A stretch of 64,000 nucleotides of DNA from Zhihengliuella halotolerans (GTDB lineage Bacteria; Actinomycetota; Actinomycetes; Actinomycetales; Micrococcaceae). Below, piece by piece: positions 50,288 to 60,791 of the stretch. The stretch spans positions 310,001 to 374,000 of the forward strand of contig NZ_SHLA01000001.1 of NCBI RefSeq assembly GCF_004217565.1, written 5' to 3'. A model generated the notes under the pieces. The model searched no databases, was not told the origin of the DNA, and saw nothing but the letters and a program-made list of their open reading frames with translations. Within the stretch, counting starts at the first letter, position 1, and the number at the start of each line of letters is the position of its first letter. The position numbers and the translations under genes were made by a program.

Positions 50288-53200
50288 GTGACATTGCTGG
50301 TGATCGTATTGATGGCCCTCGCCTTCGGCGGGGGATGGCTGCTCGGGCGCAAAGCGAACCACCGCGGCGCGGCTCAGGACCAGCACGGGCTCGCGCGAGC
50401 GTGGCAGGAAGGGTACGACGCCGCCGTCGCGCACCTCTCGCCGTCGCTCGGGTCGCAGAGCCCGCCAGCGCCGGGGGATCCGGCCGGACCGGTCATCCCG
50501 CCCGCGAGCGAGGCGCCGCCCGCCTTCGCGCAGCCGACGCCCGCCCCGGAGCCGACGTCCGCCCCGGAGCCGGCGCCGCCGATACTGAGCGTTCCGCCCT
50601 CGCCGGCAGCGCCGATCTCCGCCCTACCGTCCGAATCCGCCCCGGCGATGACGTTCCCGCCGCCTTCGGCGCCGAAACCGGCACTTGACCCCGCGGCCCG
50701 CCAGTTGCGGAACGTGAACATCGCGCTCTACGTCGCGGCGGGCCTGCTGATCGGCGCCGGGCTGCTCTTTATCAGCTTCCCGATCCACCCGGCGGCCAAG
50801 CTCTCGGTGCTCGGCGCCGTCTGCGCCCTCTTCTACGGGGGAGGACTGTCGATCCACGCGCGCAGCCGCGACCTTCGCTCCGCCGCGACCGCCCTCACCG
50901 GTATCGGGCTCGCGCTCATTCCCGTCCTCGGCGTCGCGTGGCACGTCCTGCTCGAGGTCGAGGCGGCGACGGCCTGGATGATCGTCTCGATCGTCGGCTC
51001 GGCCGCGTTCGTCTTCGCGAGCGTGCGGTTGCGCAGCCAGGTCGTGGCGGTCTTCGCGCTGACCTTCTTCGTCTCCCTGGCCTGGTCCGGGGGAGCGGTG
51101 CTGAACCGAGGGCTGATCTGGTACTTCGTCTTCACGATGGCCTTGGCGGCGTTTTTCTCCGCGGCCGCCGTCGTCCGCCCGGCCTTCCTGGGCAGCCTCT
51201 ACGTGCGCACCTTCGTCGCGGCCCACCGATTCCTGGTTCCGGGTGTGCTGGTCGGGGCGCTCGTCATGGAGTGGCAGCTCTCGAGGTCCGAGCTCCTGCT
51301 GATCGGCGCCGCAGCATCGGTCTACTACGGTGTCTTCGCCTTCACCGAAGGCCGTGCCGCGCGGGTCGTGAACGTCTCCATGTTCCGACTCGTCGCGAGC
51401 CTCACGGTGCTCCTGGCCGTGCACGAGCTCACCGACTCCGCCGAAGCGGTCGTCTGGGCGCTGCTGCTGATCCTCTTGGCCCAGCTCGTCCTCATCGCGG
51501 CCTTCCCGCGCCAGCACGCGCGTGTCTACCCGCCGCGCTGGTGGGCGGCTGAGGTGTGGGTGCTCTCCGCGGTCTCGGCGGTGACGGCCGTGTTCACCTA
51601 TCACGCGTTGTACGCGTCGTTCTTCGGCGAGGGCAGCCGGATGCTCGGGCCCGGGATCCTCATTGGCGCGGCCGGCATCGGCGCCGCCGGGTACCTCTCC
51701 CGGGTTCGCCTTATGCCGATTCTGCTCGCGCTCGGGGCTTTCGCGCTCCCGCTCGGGGTCATGGACGGCACGTTCGAGGAGGCGGCCTGGCGGGTCGCGG
51801 GGACCAGCGCTTTCGCCCTGCTCGCCTCCGAAGCCGTCCGGAGGCGGGGGAACGAGCCCGAGAGCGGGCACCCGGCCCCTGCCCTGGCGGCCTGGCGGAG
51901 CGTGCACCTGCTCCTGGCACCTCTCGTGCTCGGGCAGCTCGTCGTCGCTGTGCCGGGGCTCTCGGCCGTCGGCGCCGGCCCCGACCACTCGGTGCTTTCC
52001 GCGCAGCTGGTGCTGATGGTGACCGTCGCGATCGCGGCCTGGCTGGCGCTGGCGCTGTTCACCGCACGCGGGGCCGCGGCGTTCGCCGCAGGGAACGACG
52101 ACGGCGCGCGGTCCCGGACGCTCCACGTCGGCGGCGTCGCGGCGGCCGTCGCTGCCGCCCTGCTGCTCACCGGCCTCGGTGAGGACGCCACGTGGATGCA
52201 GCTGCCGGTCGAACGCCTCGCGTGGTGGGCCGTGCTCCTCGTGGCGCTGACGTGCACGGCATGGATCGTCCGCGCGGGCGCGGGCGTCCGCGCGGCCGGA
52301 AACCAAGCCGTCGCCGGGACCGCGTGGTTGCTCGCCGTGGTCGTCGACGCCGGTCGCATCGACTGGCCCGAGCGGGATTGGACGCTGGAAATCCTCCTGG
52401 GCGCCGGCTTCGCCTACAGCGTCGCACTCGTGCTCCTGGCCCGCCGACCCGAGCTCCGCGCCGTCTACGCCGTCGTCGCCCAAATCCTGATGACGTGGCT
52501 CGCCCTCGACCTCGCTTCCCGCTTCGACGCGGACGCGCACGCGCGCGTCGCGATCGCCGCCGCGACGCTGGCCGCAGGCCAGGGCGGCCGCCTCCTGGCG
52601 CGCCGCACGAATACCGGCATGGGCTGGCGCCGGACCATGGGGTGGGCGGCCCTCGTGGTGCTGGCCGTCCTGCCAGCCGGCTACGCCCTGACCGCCGCCG
52701 ACCCGTTCGCCGGCGGGTTCGGCCCCGCCGACCCGACCGCGGGCGTGGATCAGGCGTCGCTCTTCGTGCAACTGCTCTGCCTCGCGGCCTACGCCGTCGT
52801 GCTCTCCCGCCGGGGCCTGAGCGGGGCGTCGGCGACGTGGTGCCGGGCCGTGCCGGGCGCGGTACTGGCCGGCATCCTGCTCGCGGGATCCGGCGTTCTC
52901 GGCCTGCGCCGCGGCGGCTGGCTGCCCGAGCCGCTGTGGTCGCAGCCGGCGGCCGCACTGGCCCTTGCGGCAGGCGTCCTGGGATCGGTCGCTGTCGCCG
53001 TCGTGCTCGAGCGCCGGCGGACTGCGGGAGCCAGGGGTTCGACGGCGGTCGCGGTGCCGTCCGTGCTCGCGGGTGTCTTCGCCGCATCCGGGCTCGTCGC
53101 CGCCGCGGGGGAGCACTCCGCCGTCGCCGGCGCCGTGCTGGCGGCATCTGCCTACGGCACGGTCCGCCTCGCACTCCTGTGGGCACGGCCCGCACTGGCC

Positions 53201-54055
53201 GGTGTCGCCGTCGTCGTGGCGGCCGCGGCGGTGTACGGGCTGATCGCGGACCCGATGACCGAGTCCGCGGTCGGCGCGGATGCGCTCTTCGGCTCGGGAT
53301 CGCCCGCGCCGGGGTTGTGGGCGCTCTCCTTCTTGGCGGCGGGCTGGATCTGGTGGGGCCTCGGTATGCTCGCCAGCCCCGCGACCGGAGTGGTCGCGGA
53401 CGCCGCGCCCTGGGCCCGGCGCTCCGGGATCGTCGCCGTGACGCTCGGCGTCCTGGCGGCGCAGTCGGGCACGACGGCGTTCGTCGTGGCCGCGTGCGTG
53501 CTCGGCGCCGCCGCCGTCGTGCTGGCCGTGTACGAGTGGCCACCCGGCGGCCGCCGCCTGGCCGCCCACGGAGCCACGTTGGCCGTCACGGCCTACGCGG
53601 TCCGCGTGTGGCACGAGTTCGCCGACCCGTCGCTCTTCTGGACCCTGCAGGCCGTGACCGTGGTCCTCGTCGGGCTGGCCGTCAGCGAGATCGTGCGGCC
53701 CGCGGCCAGTCGGCACCCCTCCGGTTTGGCCCGCAAGTACCTCCTGGCTTCGGCCGCCGTCCTAACGTGCTCGGCACCCGTGGCGGTCTTCGTCGACGGC
53801 GGTTGGGCGCAGCTCTGGGTGCTCGTCGGGTTTGTCGGGTACGTCCTCGCGGGCCTGACGCGCGGGGACCGGGCCCTGCTCTGGTGGGGCGCCGTCGGCG
53901 TCGCGGTGGCCCTGGCGTGGTATCTGCGGGACTACAGTTTCGTGCTGCTGGCGCTGCTCGCTATCGTGCTGATCGTCTTCGCACTGCTCTCGCTGCGGCG
54001 GCTCAATCGGCGCCCGCAGCCCGAGGAACCGAGCGACTTCGACACGAGCGTGTAG
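50288..54055 (+). CDS. giant polytopic membrane protein of unknown function
   Basis: 1255 residues from GTG 50288, with AGAGGACAGC upstream. An N-terminal helix (LLVIVLMALAFGGGWLLG) is followed by a polar segment (residues 18-60) and a Pro/Ala-rich linker (about 60-145). From residue 150 to the end, roughly thirty hydrophobic helices follow one another with very short loops, and the protein closes with a polar tail RRPQPEEPSDFDTSV. It is similar in style to actinobacterial proteins annotated as SCO7613 C-terminal domain membrane proteins; I recognise no active site. It sits alone between the str and S10 operons, each side bounded by terminators. Confidence 0.8.
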   Translation: MTLLVIVLMALAFGGGWLLGRKANHRGAAQDQHGLARAWQEGYDAAVAHLSPSLGSQSPPAPGDPAGPVIPPASEAPPAFAQPTPAPEPTSAPEPAPPILSVPPSPAAPISALPSESAPAMTFPPPSAPKPALDPAARQLRNVNIALYVAAGLLIGAGLLFISFPIHPAAKLSVLGAVCALFYGGGLSIHARSRDLRSAATALTGIGLALIPVLGVAWHVLLEVEAATAWMIVSIVGSAAFVFASVRLRSQVVAVFALTFFVSLAWSGGAVLNRGLIWYFVFTMALAAFFSAAAVVRPAFLGSLYVRTFVAAHRFLVPGVLVGALVMEWQLSRSELLLIGAAASVYYGVFAFTEGRAARVVNVSMFRLVASLTVLLAVHELTDSAEAVVWALLLILLAQLVLIAAFPRQHARVYPPRWWAAEVWVLSAVSAVTAVFTYHALYASFFGEGSRMLGPGILIGAAGIGAAGYLSRVRLMPILLALGAFALPLGVMDGTFEEAAWRVAGTSAFALLASEAVRRRGNEPESGHPAPALAAWRSVHLLLAPLVLGQLVVAVPGLSAVGAGPDHSVLSAQLVLMVTVAIAAWLALALFTARGAAAFAAGNDDGARSRTLHVGGVAAAVAAALLLTGLGEDATWMQLPVERLAWWAVLLVALTCTAWIVRAGAGVRAAGNQAVAGTAWLLAVVVDAGRIDWPERDWTLEILLGAGFAYSVALVLLARRPELRAVYAVVAQILMTWLALDLASRFDADAHARVAIAAATLAAGQGGRLLARRTNTGMGWRRTMGWAALVVLAVLPAGYALTAADPFAGGFGPADPTAGVDQASLFVQLLCLAAYAVVLSRRGLSGASATWCRAVPGAVLAGILLAGSGVLGLRRGGWLPEPLWSQPAAALALAAGVLGSVAVAVVLERRRTAGARGSTAVAVPSVLAGVFAASGLVAAAGEHSAVAGAVLAASAYGTVRLALLWARPALAGVAVVVAAAAVYGLIADPMTESAVGADALFGSGSPAPGLWALSFLAAGWIWWGLGMLASPATGVVADAAPWARRSGIVAVTLGVLAAQSGTTAFVVAACVLGAAAVVLAVYEWPPGGRRLAAHGATLAVTAYAVRVWHEFADPSLFWTLQAVTVVLVGLAVSEIVRPAASRHPSGLARKYLLASAAVLTCSAPVAVFVDGGWAQLWVLVGFVGYVLAGLTRGDRALLWWGAVGVAVALAWYLRDYSFVLLALLAIVLIVFALLSLRRLNRRPQPEEPSDFDTSV

Positions 54056-54062
54056 GCGGGAT

Positions 54063-54100
54063 CACGGGCGCCCCCGATTGGCCTTTCGGGGGCATCCGTG
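54063..54100 (+). terminator. terminator after the giant membrane protein gene
   Basis: CACGG ... GCCCCCGA and TCGGGGGC ... CCGTG form a two-part stem with a short loop, just after the stop codon. Confidence 0.65.
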
Positions 54101-54471
54101 AAACACTAGACAAGTTGTTCAAGCGCCTCTCCATGTCTTGGGCTGCTCTCGGACGCCTTTCTGGCGGCCAGCAGCGCAGGGCCGGCTTCAACCGAGATCG
54201 CATCCCGCCCGGGATAATGCCCGGGGCAGGGTTGGATTCGACCGAATCGGAGCGGCCCAAAACATCAAGATCCCCACGGGTGTAGGACTTTCCAGCGAAT
54301 TTTATTCGCAGAGAGTGCGCGACACGCCCGAGTGCGGGGGTCGGACCTCGGCGGGGTGAGGAACCCGGAATCTTCCGGATTCAGTCCGTGCGAGGCGTGC
54401 CGATCCGATGAGGATCACGTCTAGGGCACAGCAACTGTACAGAGAGTGCTATCAGAAAGAGGCATGACGCC
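54101..54471 (+). other. leader and promoter region of the S10 operon
   Basis: No gene seen. GATAAT at 54213-54218 is the best -10 candidate, but its -35 partner is weak (TTCAAC at 20 bases). Small hairpins GAATC/GATTC (near 54369-54381) and GATCC/GGATC (54402-54416) lie nearer the start codon and could belong to an autoregulatory S10 leader. Confidence 0.4.
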
Positions 54472-54780
54472 ATGGCGGGACAGAAAATCCGCATCCGGCT
54501 GAAGTCGTATGACCACGAGGTCATTGACGTTTCGGCCCGGAAGATCGTTGAGACGGTGACGCGCGCAGGCGCAACCGTAGTCGGCCCAGTGCCGCTGCCA
54601 ACGGAGAAGAACGTGTACTGCGTTATCCGTTCGCCTCACAAGTACAAGGACAGCCGCGAGCACTTCGAGATGCGCACCCACAAGCGCCTGATCGACATCG
54701 TCGATCCGACTCCGAAGGCCGTCGATTCGCTCATGCGTCTCGACCTGCCGGCTGACGTCAACATCGAAATCAAGCTTTAA
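54472..54780 (+). CDS. rpsJ: 30S ribosomal protein S10
   Basis: 102 residues, [20 protein letters not shown], with [20 protein letters not shown] and the end [13 protein letters not shown]10 also acts as NusE, binding NusB/NusG in antitermination. First gene of the S10 operon; the large upstream leader may regulate it. Confidence 0.97.
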   Translation: MAGQKIRIRLKSYDHEVIDVSARKIVETVTRAGATVVGPVPLPTEKNVYCVIRSPHKYKDSREHFEMRTHKRLIDIVDPTPKAVDSLMRLDLPADVNIEIKL

Positions 54781-54799
54781 GGGGAGGTGCTGAGAGACT

Positions 54800-55450
54800 A
54801 TGACCGCAACCCGTAATGTCAAGGGTCTGCTGGGCACGAAGCTCGGCATGACCCAGGTCTGGGACGAGAACAACAATCTCATCCCGGTGACTGTCGTCCA
54901 GGCTGACTCCAATGTCGTGACCCAGCTGCGCAATGCAGACCGCGACGGCTACACCGCCGTCCAGATCGGCTACGGCCAGATCGATCCGCGCAAGGTGACC
55001 AAGCCGCTGGCCGGTCACTTCGAGGCCGCCGGCGTGACGCCGCGCCGCCACGTGGTCGAGCTGCGCACTGCTGATGCCGAGTCGTACGAGCTCGGACAGG
55101 CACTCTCTGTCGAGGTCTTCGAGTCCGGCCAGAAAGTCGACGTCGTCGGCAAGAGCAAGGGCAAGGGCTTCGCCGGTGTCATGAAGCGCCACGGCTTCTC
55201 CGGCGTCGGCGCCTCGCACGGTGCTCACAAGAACCACCGCAAGCCGGGTTCCATCGGCGGCGCATCCACCCCGGGCCGCGTCTTCAAGGGCCTGCGTATG
55301 GCTGGCCGCATGGGCAACGTCCGTCACACCACGCTGAACCTCACGGTCCACGGCGTGGATGCCGAGAAGAACCTCCTCTTGATCAAGGGCGCCGTTCCGG
55401 GCGCCCGCGGCCAGGTCGTCCTCGTGCGCTCTGCCGTGAAGGGAGCATAA
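54800..55450 (+). CDS. rplC: 50S ribosomal protein L3
   Basis: 216 residues, starting [20 protein letters not shown], with [20 protein letters not shown] and [20 protein letters not shown], the loop that reaches the peptidyl transferase centre. SD GGGGAGGTG precedes the ATG. Standard position after rpsJ. Confidence 0.97.
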   Translation: MTATRNVKGLLGTKLGMTQVWDENNNLIPVTVVQADSNVVTQLRNADRDGYTAVQIGYGQIDPRKVTKPLAGHFEAAGVTPRRHVVELRTADAESYELGQALSVEVFESGQKVDVVGKSKGKGFAGVMKRHGFSGVGASHGAHKNHRKPGSIGGASTPGRVFKGLRMAGRMGNVRHTTLNLTVHGVDAEKNLLLIKGAVPGARGQVVLVRSAVKGA

Positions 55451-55454
55451 TCAC

Positions 55455-56060
55455 ATGGCTAACTCTGCACTGAAGGTTGATCTCCCCGCGGAGATCTTCG
55501 ACGTTCAGACCAACGTTCCGCTGCTTCACCAGGTCGTCGTGGCCCAGCTTGCCGCTGCTCGTCAGGGCACGCACAAGGTCAAGACCCGGTCCGAGGTCTC
55601 GGGTACCGGCAAGAAGCCGTTCAAGCAGAAGGGCACTGGCCGTGCACGCCAGGGCTCGATGGTCGGCCCGCACATGGCCGGCGGCGCCGTCGTCCACGGA
55701 CCGACCCCCCGCGACTACTCGCAGCGCACCCCCAAGAAGATGAAGGCTGCTGCCCTGCGCGGTGCCCTCTCGGACCGCGCTCGTCACGATCGCATCCACG
55801 TCATCGAGTCCGTGGTCTCCGGCGACAAGCCGTCGACCAAGGGTGCGTTGGCTACCCTGCGCGCTCTCACCGAGCGTAAGAACCTGCTCATCGCCATCGA
55901 CCGTGCCGACGACGTTGCCGCGCTCTCCATGCGCAACCTCGAGAACATCCACGTCGTCTACGTCGACCAGCTCAACACGTACGACGTGCTGGTCGCCGAT
56001 GACGTGGTGTTCACCAAGGCCGCCTTCGATGCCCTGGTAAACAAGGAGGAAGCCAAGTGA
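55455..56060 (+). CDS. rplD: 50S ribosomal protein L4
   Basis: 201 residues, with the extended tunnel loop [26 protein letters not shown] and [21 protein letters not shown]4 lines the exit tunnel and in enterobacteria represses the S10 operon. Its TGA overlaps the rplW GTG start (GTGA). Confidence 0.97.
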   Translation: MANSALKVDLPAEIFDVQTNVPLLHQVVVAQLAAARQGTHKVKTRSEVSGTGKKPFKQKGTGRARQGSMVGPHMAGGAVVHGPTPRDYSQRTPKKMKAAALRGALSDRARHDRIHVIESVVSGDKPSTKGALATLRALTERKNLLIAIDRADDVAALSMRNLENIHVVYVDQLNTYDVLVADDVVFTKAAFDALVNKEEAK

Positions 56061-56362
56061 GCGCCGCCTTCACCAAGTCCCCGCACGACGTGATCATTGC
56101 TCCCGTCGTCTCGGAAAAGAGCTACGGCCTGATCGACGAAGGCAAGTACACCTTCCTGGTCGACCCGAACTCCAACAAGACCGAAATCAAGTACGCCGTC
56201 GAGAAGATCTTCGGCGTCAAGGTTGACTCGGTAAACACCCTGAATCGTGCCGGTAAGCGCAAGCGCACCCGCTTCGGTTGGGGCGAACGCAAAGCTACCA
56301 AGCGCGCGATCGTCTCGCTGAAGGAAGGCACTATTGACATCTTCGGCGGTCCGCTTTCCTAA
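56057..56362 (+). CDS. rplW: 50S ribosomal protein L23
   Basis: 101 residues from GTG 56057, overlapping the rplD stop by four bases; AAGGAGGAAG lies upstream. Contains [20 protein letters not shown] and [21 protein letters not shown]23 sits at the tunnel exit and docks trigger factor and SRP. Confidence 0.97.
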   Translation: MSAAFTKSPHDVIIAPVVSEKSYGLIDEGKYTFLVDPNSNKTEIKYAVEKIFGVKVDSVNTLNRAGKRKRTRFGWGERKATKRAIVSLKEGTIDIFGGPLS

Positions 56363-56390
56363 GCGGAGACCACTTTAACGAGGAATAAAC

Positions 56391-57230
56391 ATGGCAATCC
56401 GTAAGTACAAGCCGACAACGCCGGGCCTCCGTGGCTCGTCCGTTGCCGACTTCGCAGAAATCACCCGGACCACCCCGGAAAAGTCGCTGGTTCGCCCGCT
56501 GACGAAGTCCGGTGGTCGTAACAACAGCGGCAAGATCACCACCCGGCACAAGGGTGGCGGTCACAAGCGCGCGTACCGTCTGATCGACTTCCGTCGTCAC
56601 GACAAGGACGGCGTGCCGGCGAAGGTCGCTCACATCGAGTACGACCCCAACCGCACCGCCCGCATCGCGCTGCTGCACTACATCGACGGCACCAAGCGTT
56701 ACATCATCGCCCCGAACAAGCTCGTGCAGGGCGCGACGATCGAAGCTGGTCCCAACGCTGACATCAAGCCGGGCAACAACCTGCCGCTGCGCAACATCCC
56801 GGTCGGTACCGTGATCCACGCTGTGGAGCTGCGTCCGGGCGGCGGTGCCAAGATGGCCCGCTCGGCTGGCGCATCGATCCAGCTGGTCGCCCGTGAGGGC
56901 AAGTTCGCTCAGCTGCGTCTGCCTTCCGGCGAGATCCGCAACGTCGACGTGCGCTGCCGCGCCACGATCGGCGAGGTCGGCAACGCCGAGCAGGCGAACA
57001 TCAACTGGGGTAAGGCTGGCCGTAACCGCTGGAAGGGCATCCGCCCGACCGTCCGTGGTGTGGTCATGAACCCGGTTGACCACCCGCACGGTGGTGGTGA
57101 GGGTAAGACTTCCGGTGGCCGTAACCCGGTCAACCCGAACGGTAAGAAGGAAGGCCGTACCCGCCGTCCGAACAAGGAAAGCGACAAGCTCATTGTGCGT
57201 CGTCGTCGTACTGGCAAGAACAAGCGATAG
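56391..57230 (+). CDS. rplB: 50S ribosomal protein L2
   Basis: 279 residues, starting [20 protein letters not shown], with [20 protein letters not shown] and the conserved C-terminal [20 protein letters not shown] containing the histidine needed for peptidyl transferase centre assembly. Confidence 0.98.
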   Translation: MAIRKYKPTTPGLRGSSVADFAEITRTTPEKSLVRPLTKSGGRNNSGKITTRHKGGGHKRAYRLIDFRRHDKDGVPAKVAHIEYDPNRTARIALLHYIDGTKRYIIAPNKLVQGATIEAGPNADIKPGNNLPLRNIPVGTVIHAVELRPGGGAKMARSAGASIQLVAREGKFAQLRLPSGEIRNVDVRCRATIGEVGNAEQANINWGKAGRNRWKGIRPTVRGVVMNPVDHPHGGGEGKTSGGRNPVNPNGKKEGRTRRPNKESDKLIVRRRRTGKNKR

Positions 57231-57242
57231 GAGCCTGGAAAC

Positions 57243-57524
57243 ATGCCACGCAGCCTGAAGAAAGGCCCCTTCGTAGATCAGCACCTCTACCTGAAGGTCG
57301 TTGCTGAGAACGAAAAGGGCACCAAGAACGTCATTAAGACGTGGTCCCGCCGTTCGATGATCGTGCCCGACATGCTCGGCCACACGATCGCCGTACACGA
57401 TGGACGTAAGCACGTGCCGGTGTTCATCACCGAGTCGATGGTCGGGCACAAGCTCGGCGAATTCGCTCTGACGCGGACTTTCCGCAGCCACGTGAAGGAC
57501 GACAAGAAGGGCAAGCGCCGCTAA
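57243..57524 (+). CDS. rpsS: 30S ribosomal protein S19
   Basis: 93 residues, [20 protein letters not shown], with [20 protein letters not shown] and [21 protein letters not shown] precedes the ATG; 12 bases after rplB. Confidence 0.97.
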   Translation: MPRSLKKGPFVDQHLYLKVVAENEKGTKNVIKTWSRRSMIVPDMLGHTIAVHDGRKHVPVFITESMVGHKLGEFALTRTFRSHVKDDKKGKRR

Positions 57525-57579
57525 TCCCGCAAGGGACTAGTTGCACTGCACTTCTTCGATAGACGAGAGAAGGAAAGCA

Positions 57580-57945
57580 ATGGAAGCCAAGGCTATTGCG
57601 CGCCATATCCGCGTGACGCCTATGAAGGCCCGGCGCGTCGTCGACCTTGTTCGTGGCAAGCAGGCGAATGAGGCGCTGGCGATTCTGAAGTTTGCCCAGC
57701 AGGGTGCTTCGGAGCCGGTCTACAAGGTAGTCGCATCGGCCGTCGCCAACGCTCGCGTTGCCGCGGACCGCGACGGAGTTGCGTTCAACGAGGACGAGCT
57801 GATCATCAGCGAAGCCTTTGTGAACGAGGGCGCCACCATGAAGCGGTTCCAGCCGCGGGCCCAGGGCCGCGCGTTCCGCATCAACAAGCGCACCAGCCAC
57901 ATCACCGTGGTTGTTTCGACCACGGAGAAGGGTGGGGAGAACTAA
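57580..57945 (+). CDS. rplV: 50S ribosomal protein L22
   Basis: 121 residues from ATG 57580 (GAGAAGGAAAGCA upstream), [20 protein letters not shown]. Contains the tunnel hairpin [20 protein letters not shown], the site where macrolide resistance insertions occur elsewhere; here it looks normal. The open frame upstream to 57541 is not L22-like. Directly abuts rpsC. Confidence 0.96.
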   Translation: MEAKAIARHIRVTPMKARRVVDLVRGKQANEALAILKFAQQGASEPVYKVVASAVANARVAADRDGVAFNEDELIISEAFVNEGATMKRFQPRAQGRAFRINKRTSHITVVVSTTEKGGEN

Positions 57946-58749
57946 ATGGGTCAGAAGATCAACCCGAACGGATTCCGACTCGGCATCACCACCGACCACG
58001 TGTCGCACTGGTTCGCCGATTCCAGCAAGCCGGGCCAGCGCTACAAGGACTTCGTAAAAGAAGATGTGAAGATCCGCGAGCTCATGACCACGGGCATGGA
58101 ACGTGCCGGCATCGCCAAGGTGGAGATCGAGCGTACGCGTGACCGCGTCCGCGTCGACATCCACACCGCCCGCCCGGGCATCGTCATCGGTCGCCGCGGC
58201 GCCGAGGCCGAGCGCATCCGGAGCGAGCTGGAGAAGCTCACGTCCAAGCAGGTGCAGCTGAACATCCTCGAGGTCAAGAACCCGGAGATCGAAGCTCAGC
58301 TGGTGGCCCAGGGCATCGCCGAGCAGCTTGCTTCGCGTGTGGCGTTCCGCCGCGCGATGAAGAAGGCCATGCAGTCCGCCATGCGCGCCGGCGCCAAGGG
58401 CATCCGTGTCCAGTGCTCCGGCCGTCTCGGCGGCGCCGAGATGTCCCGCAAGGAGTTCTACCGCGAGGGTCGCGTTCCGCTGCACACCCTGCGTGCGAAC
58501 ATCGACTACGGCAAGTTCGAAGCCAAGACCACCTTCGGCCGCATCGGCGTGAAGGTCTGGATCTACAAGGGCGACGTGACTGCCAAGGAGCTCGCTGCCC
58601 AGGCAGCCGCAGCTCCGGCACGTGGTCGCGGTGGCGACCGCGGCGGCCGCGGCCCCGGTGGCGGCGGCGGTGAGCGTCGTCGTCGTAACGACCGCAACAC
58701 CGGTGCCAAGGTCGACGCACCGGCTGCGGCAGAAGGAGGACAGGCGTAA
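57946..58749 (+). CDS. rpsC: 30S ribosomal protein S3
   Basis: 267 residues, [20 protein letters not shown], with the KH domain [19 protein letters not shown] and C-terminal [20 protein letters not shown]. From about residue 222 on it has a Gly/Arg-rich tail ([20 protein letters not shown], then RRRRNDR) absent from E. coli S3. The stop overlaps rplP ATG by one base. Confidence 0.97.
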   Translation: MGQKINPNGFRLGITTDHVSHWFADSSKPGQRYKDFVKEDVKIRELMTTGMERAGIAKVEIERTRDRVRVDIHTARPGIVIGRRGAEAERIRSELEKLTSKQVQLNILEVKNPEIEAQLVAQGIAEQLASRVAFRRAMKKAMQSAMRAGAKGIRVQCSGRLGGAEMSRKEFYREGRVPLHTLRANIDYGKFEAKTTFGRIGVKVWIYKGDVTAKELAAQAAAAPARGRGGDRGGRGPGGGGGERRRRNDRNTGAKVDAPAAAEGGQA

Positions 58750-59165
58750 TGCTGATCCCACGCCGAGTTAAGTACCGCAAGCAGCACCACCCGAAGCGTT
58801 CGGGTGCGGCGAAGGGCGGCACCACGGTCTCGTTCGGTGAGTACGGTATCCAGGCTGAGACGCCGGCATACGTCACGAACCGTCAGATCGAGGCGGCTCG
58901 TATCGCCATGACGCGCCACATCAAGCGTGGCGGTAAGGTCTGGATCAACATCTACCCGGACCGCCCGCTGACCAAGAAGCCTGCCGAAACCCGCATGGGT
59001 TCCGGTAAGGGTTCGCCCGAGTGGTGGGTCGCCAACGTCAAGCCGGGACGGGTTCTCTTCGAGCTCTCCGGTGTCAGTGAAGAGGTGGCTCGCGAGGCTC
59101 TGCGCCTGGCGATCCACAAGCTGCCTTTGAAGGCACGCATCGTGCGCCGTGAGGGTGGTGAATGA
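58749..59165 (+). CDS. rplP: 50S ribosomal protein L16
   Basis: 138 residues, [20 protein letters not shown], with [20 protein letters not shown] and [21 protein letters not shown]16 positions tRNA at the A site. AGGAGGACAGGCGTA precedes the ATG; ATG overlaps the rpsC stop. Confidence 0.97.
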   Translation: MLIPRRVKYRKQHHPKRSGAAKGGTTVSFGEYGIQAETPAYVTNRQIEAARIAMTRHIKRGGKVWINIYPDRPLTKKPAETRMGSGKGSPEWWVANVKPGRVLFELSGVSEEVAREALRLAIHKLPLKARIVRREGGE

Positions 59166-59413
59166 GAATGGCAATTGGATCCAAGGATCTTGCTGTTGAG
59201 AAGCTGGAAGGCCTGACCAACGACGCTCTCGTTGAAGAGCTGAAGAAGGCCAAGGAGGAGCTGTTCAACCTCCGTTTCCAGTCGGCCACCGGCCAGCTGG
59301 AGAGCCACGGTCGTCTGAAGTCCGTCAAGCGCGACATCGCACGCATCTACACGGTGCTGCGCGAGCGCGAGCTGGGCATTCGTGAAGACGTATCCGCAGA
59401 GGACGCCAAGTAA
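59162..59413 (+). CDS. rpmC: 50S ribosomal protein L29
   Basis: 83 residues from ATG 59162 (overlapping the rplP TGA) or 81 from the ATG at 59168. Contains [20 protein letters not shown] and [20 protein letters not shown], the two helices of L29. Confidence 0.95.
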   Translation: MRMAIGSKDLAVEKLEGLTNDALVEELKKAKEELFNLRFQSATGQLESHGRLKSVKRDIARIYTVLRERELGIREDVSAEDAK

Positions 59414-59703
59414 TGAGCGAGAAGGAGAACGCAGTGGCTGAGCAGGCAGAAGCCCGCGGTTACCGCAAGACCCTTCGCGGGTACGTGGTTTCCGACAAGA
59501 TGCAGAAGACCATCGTCGTAGACGTGGAGGACCGCGTGAAGCACGCCCTCTACGGCAAGGTCCTGCGCCGTAATAAGAAGGTCAAGGCCCACGATGAGAA
59601 CAACAGCGCCGGCATCGGCGACCTCGTTGTCATCGCCGAGACCCGTCCGCTGTCCGCGGACAAGCGCTGGCGCCTCGTCGAGGTCGTCGAGAAGGCCAAG
59701 TAG
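59413..59703 (+). CDS. rpsQ: 30S ribosomal protein S17
   Basis: 96 residues; the core [20 protein letters not shown] and [20 protein letters not shown] are typical. The N-terminus carries a ~15-residue extension. Last gene of the S10 operon here, followed by a strong hairpin. ATG overlaps the rpmC stop. Confidence 0.96.
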   Translation: MSEKENAVAEQAEARGYRKTLRGYVVSDKMQKTIVVDVEDRVKHALYGKVLRRNKKVKAHDENNSAGIGDLVVIAETRPLSADKRWRLVEVVEKAK

Positions 59704-59730
59704 GCCCTCGAAGACCTGGACTTAACCAGC

Positions 59731-59774
59731 ACGACGCCGGCCCCCTCGCCTTCGGGTGAGGGGGCCGGCGTCGT
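59731..59774 (+). terminator. terminator between S10 and spc operons
   Basis: ACGACGCCGGCCCCCTC and GAGGGGGCCGGCGTCGT pair perfectly over 17 bp around a short loop and are followed by TCTAT. Confidence 0.8.
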
Positions 59775-59788
59775 TCTATATCACGGGT

Positions 59789-59818
59789 TTGGCGCTGGGC
59801 GCCAGAATGCACTAGACT
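59789..59818 (+). promoter_or_regulatory. promoter of the spc operon
   Basis: TTGGCG (59789-59794) and TAGACT (59813-59818) with an 18-base spacer that contains the palindrome part GGCGCTGGGCGCC. The transcript would carry a leader of about 230 bases before rplN. Confidence 0.65.
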
Positions 59819-59825
59819 GGGCTTT

Positions 59826-60057
59826 CTGTGCGTTCTGCGCGCCGGGACTATCCACCTCGGCGCTAGACACTCGTGTGAACCGGGTCCCGGTATCCACGGC
59901 ATGGCCCTGCGACATTCGCCTCGGCCCTGCTTCACTCATGGCAGTCGACTTCGGTCGGCTGCGCAGTTTTGAGGCAGGGGTAAGCGCTAGTTTCAGGTGG
60001 TACATATCCGTTCCGCCAGGCTCTAAACGAGAACCAGCGAGACGACAGGAGCAGATA
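59826..60057 (+). other. leader of the spc operon
   Basis: About 230 bases without a convincing gene; the rplN frame is open through part of it but the residues are not L14-like. It ends with GACAGGAGCAGATA, the ribosome binding site of rplN. Confidence 0.5.
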
Positions 60058-60426
60058 GTGATTCAGCAGGAATCGCGACTCAAGGTTGCTGACAACACCG
60101 GTGCCAAGGAAATCCTTGCCATTCGTGTTCTCGGTGGCTCTGGCCGTCGCTATGCAGGCATCGGCGACACGATTGTCGCCACCGTCAAGGATGCAATCCC
60201 TGGCGGCAACGTAAAGAAGGGCGACGTCGTCAAGGCGGTCATCGTCCGTACCAAGAAGGAACGCCGCCGTGCGGATGGTTCCTACATCAAGTTCGACGAG
60301 AACGCTGCGGTCATCCTCAAGAACGAGGGCGAGCCGCGCGGTACCCGTATCTTCGGGCCGGTCGGACGTGAACTTCGCGACAAGAAGTTCATGAAGATCG
60401 TTTCCCTTGCTCCGGAGGTGCTGTAA
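60058..60426 (+). CDS. rplN: 50S ribosomal protein L14
   Basis: 122 residues from GTG 60058 (ACAGGAG upstream), reading (M)[19 protein letters not shown] and containing [20 protein letters not shown] and [20 protein letters not shown]. First gene of the spc operon. The longer open frame from 59875 is rejected. Confidence 0.97.
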   Translation: MIQQESRLKVADNTGAKEILAIRVLGGSGRRYAGIGDTIVATVKDAIPGGNVKKGDVVKAVIVRTKKERRRADGSYIKFDENAAVILKNEGEPRGTRIFGPVGRELRDKKFMKIVSLAPEVL

Positions 60427-60428
60427 CT

Positions 60429-60791
60429 ATGGGTGCGAAGATCAAGAAGGGTGACCTGGTTCAGGTCATCACTGGCGCTCGCCAGGAACGCGGCGGAGAC
60501 CGCGGCAAGCAGGGCAAGGTCCTGAAGGTGTTCCCGGACGCGAACCGCGTTCTCGTCGAGGGAATCAACCGCGTGACCAAGCACGTCAAGGCTGGTCAGA
60601 CCGACCGTGGCACCAAGACCGGTGGCATTCAGGTCGTCGAGGCTCCGCTGCACGTTTCCAACGTCGCCGTGGTGGACCCCGAGACCAACAAGCCGACCCG
60701 CGTCGGTTTCCGCGAGGAGACCGTCGAGAAGGACGGCGAGAAGAAGACCGTGCGTGTTCGCTACGCCAAGGCTTCCGGAAAGGCTCTCTAA
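60429..60791 (+). CDS. rplX: 50S ribosomal protein L24
   Basis: 120 residues with the KOW-type start [20 protein letters not shown] and [20 protein letters not shown]. Initiates 50S assembly. Its stop overlaps the rplE ATG (TAATG). Confidence 0.96.
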   Translation: MGAKIKKGDLVQVITGARQERGGDRGKQGKVLKVFPDANRVLVEGINRVTKHVKAGQTDRGTKTGGIQVVEAPLHVSNVAVVDPETNKPTRVGFREETVEKDGEKKTVRVRYAKASGKAL

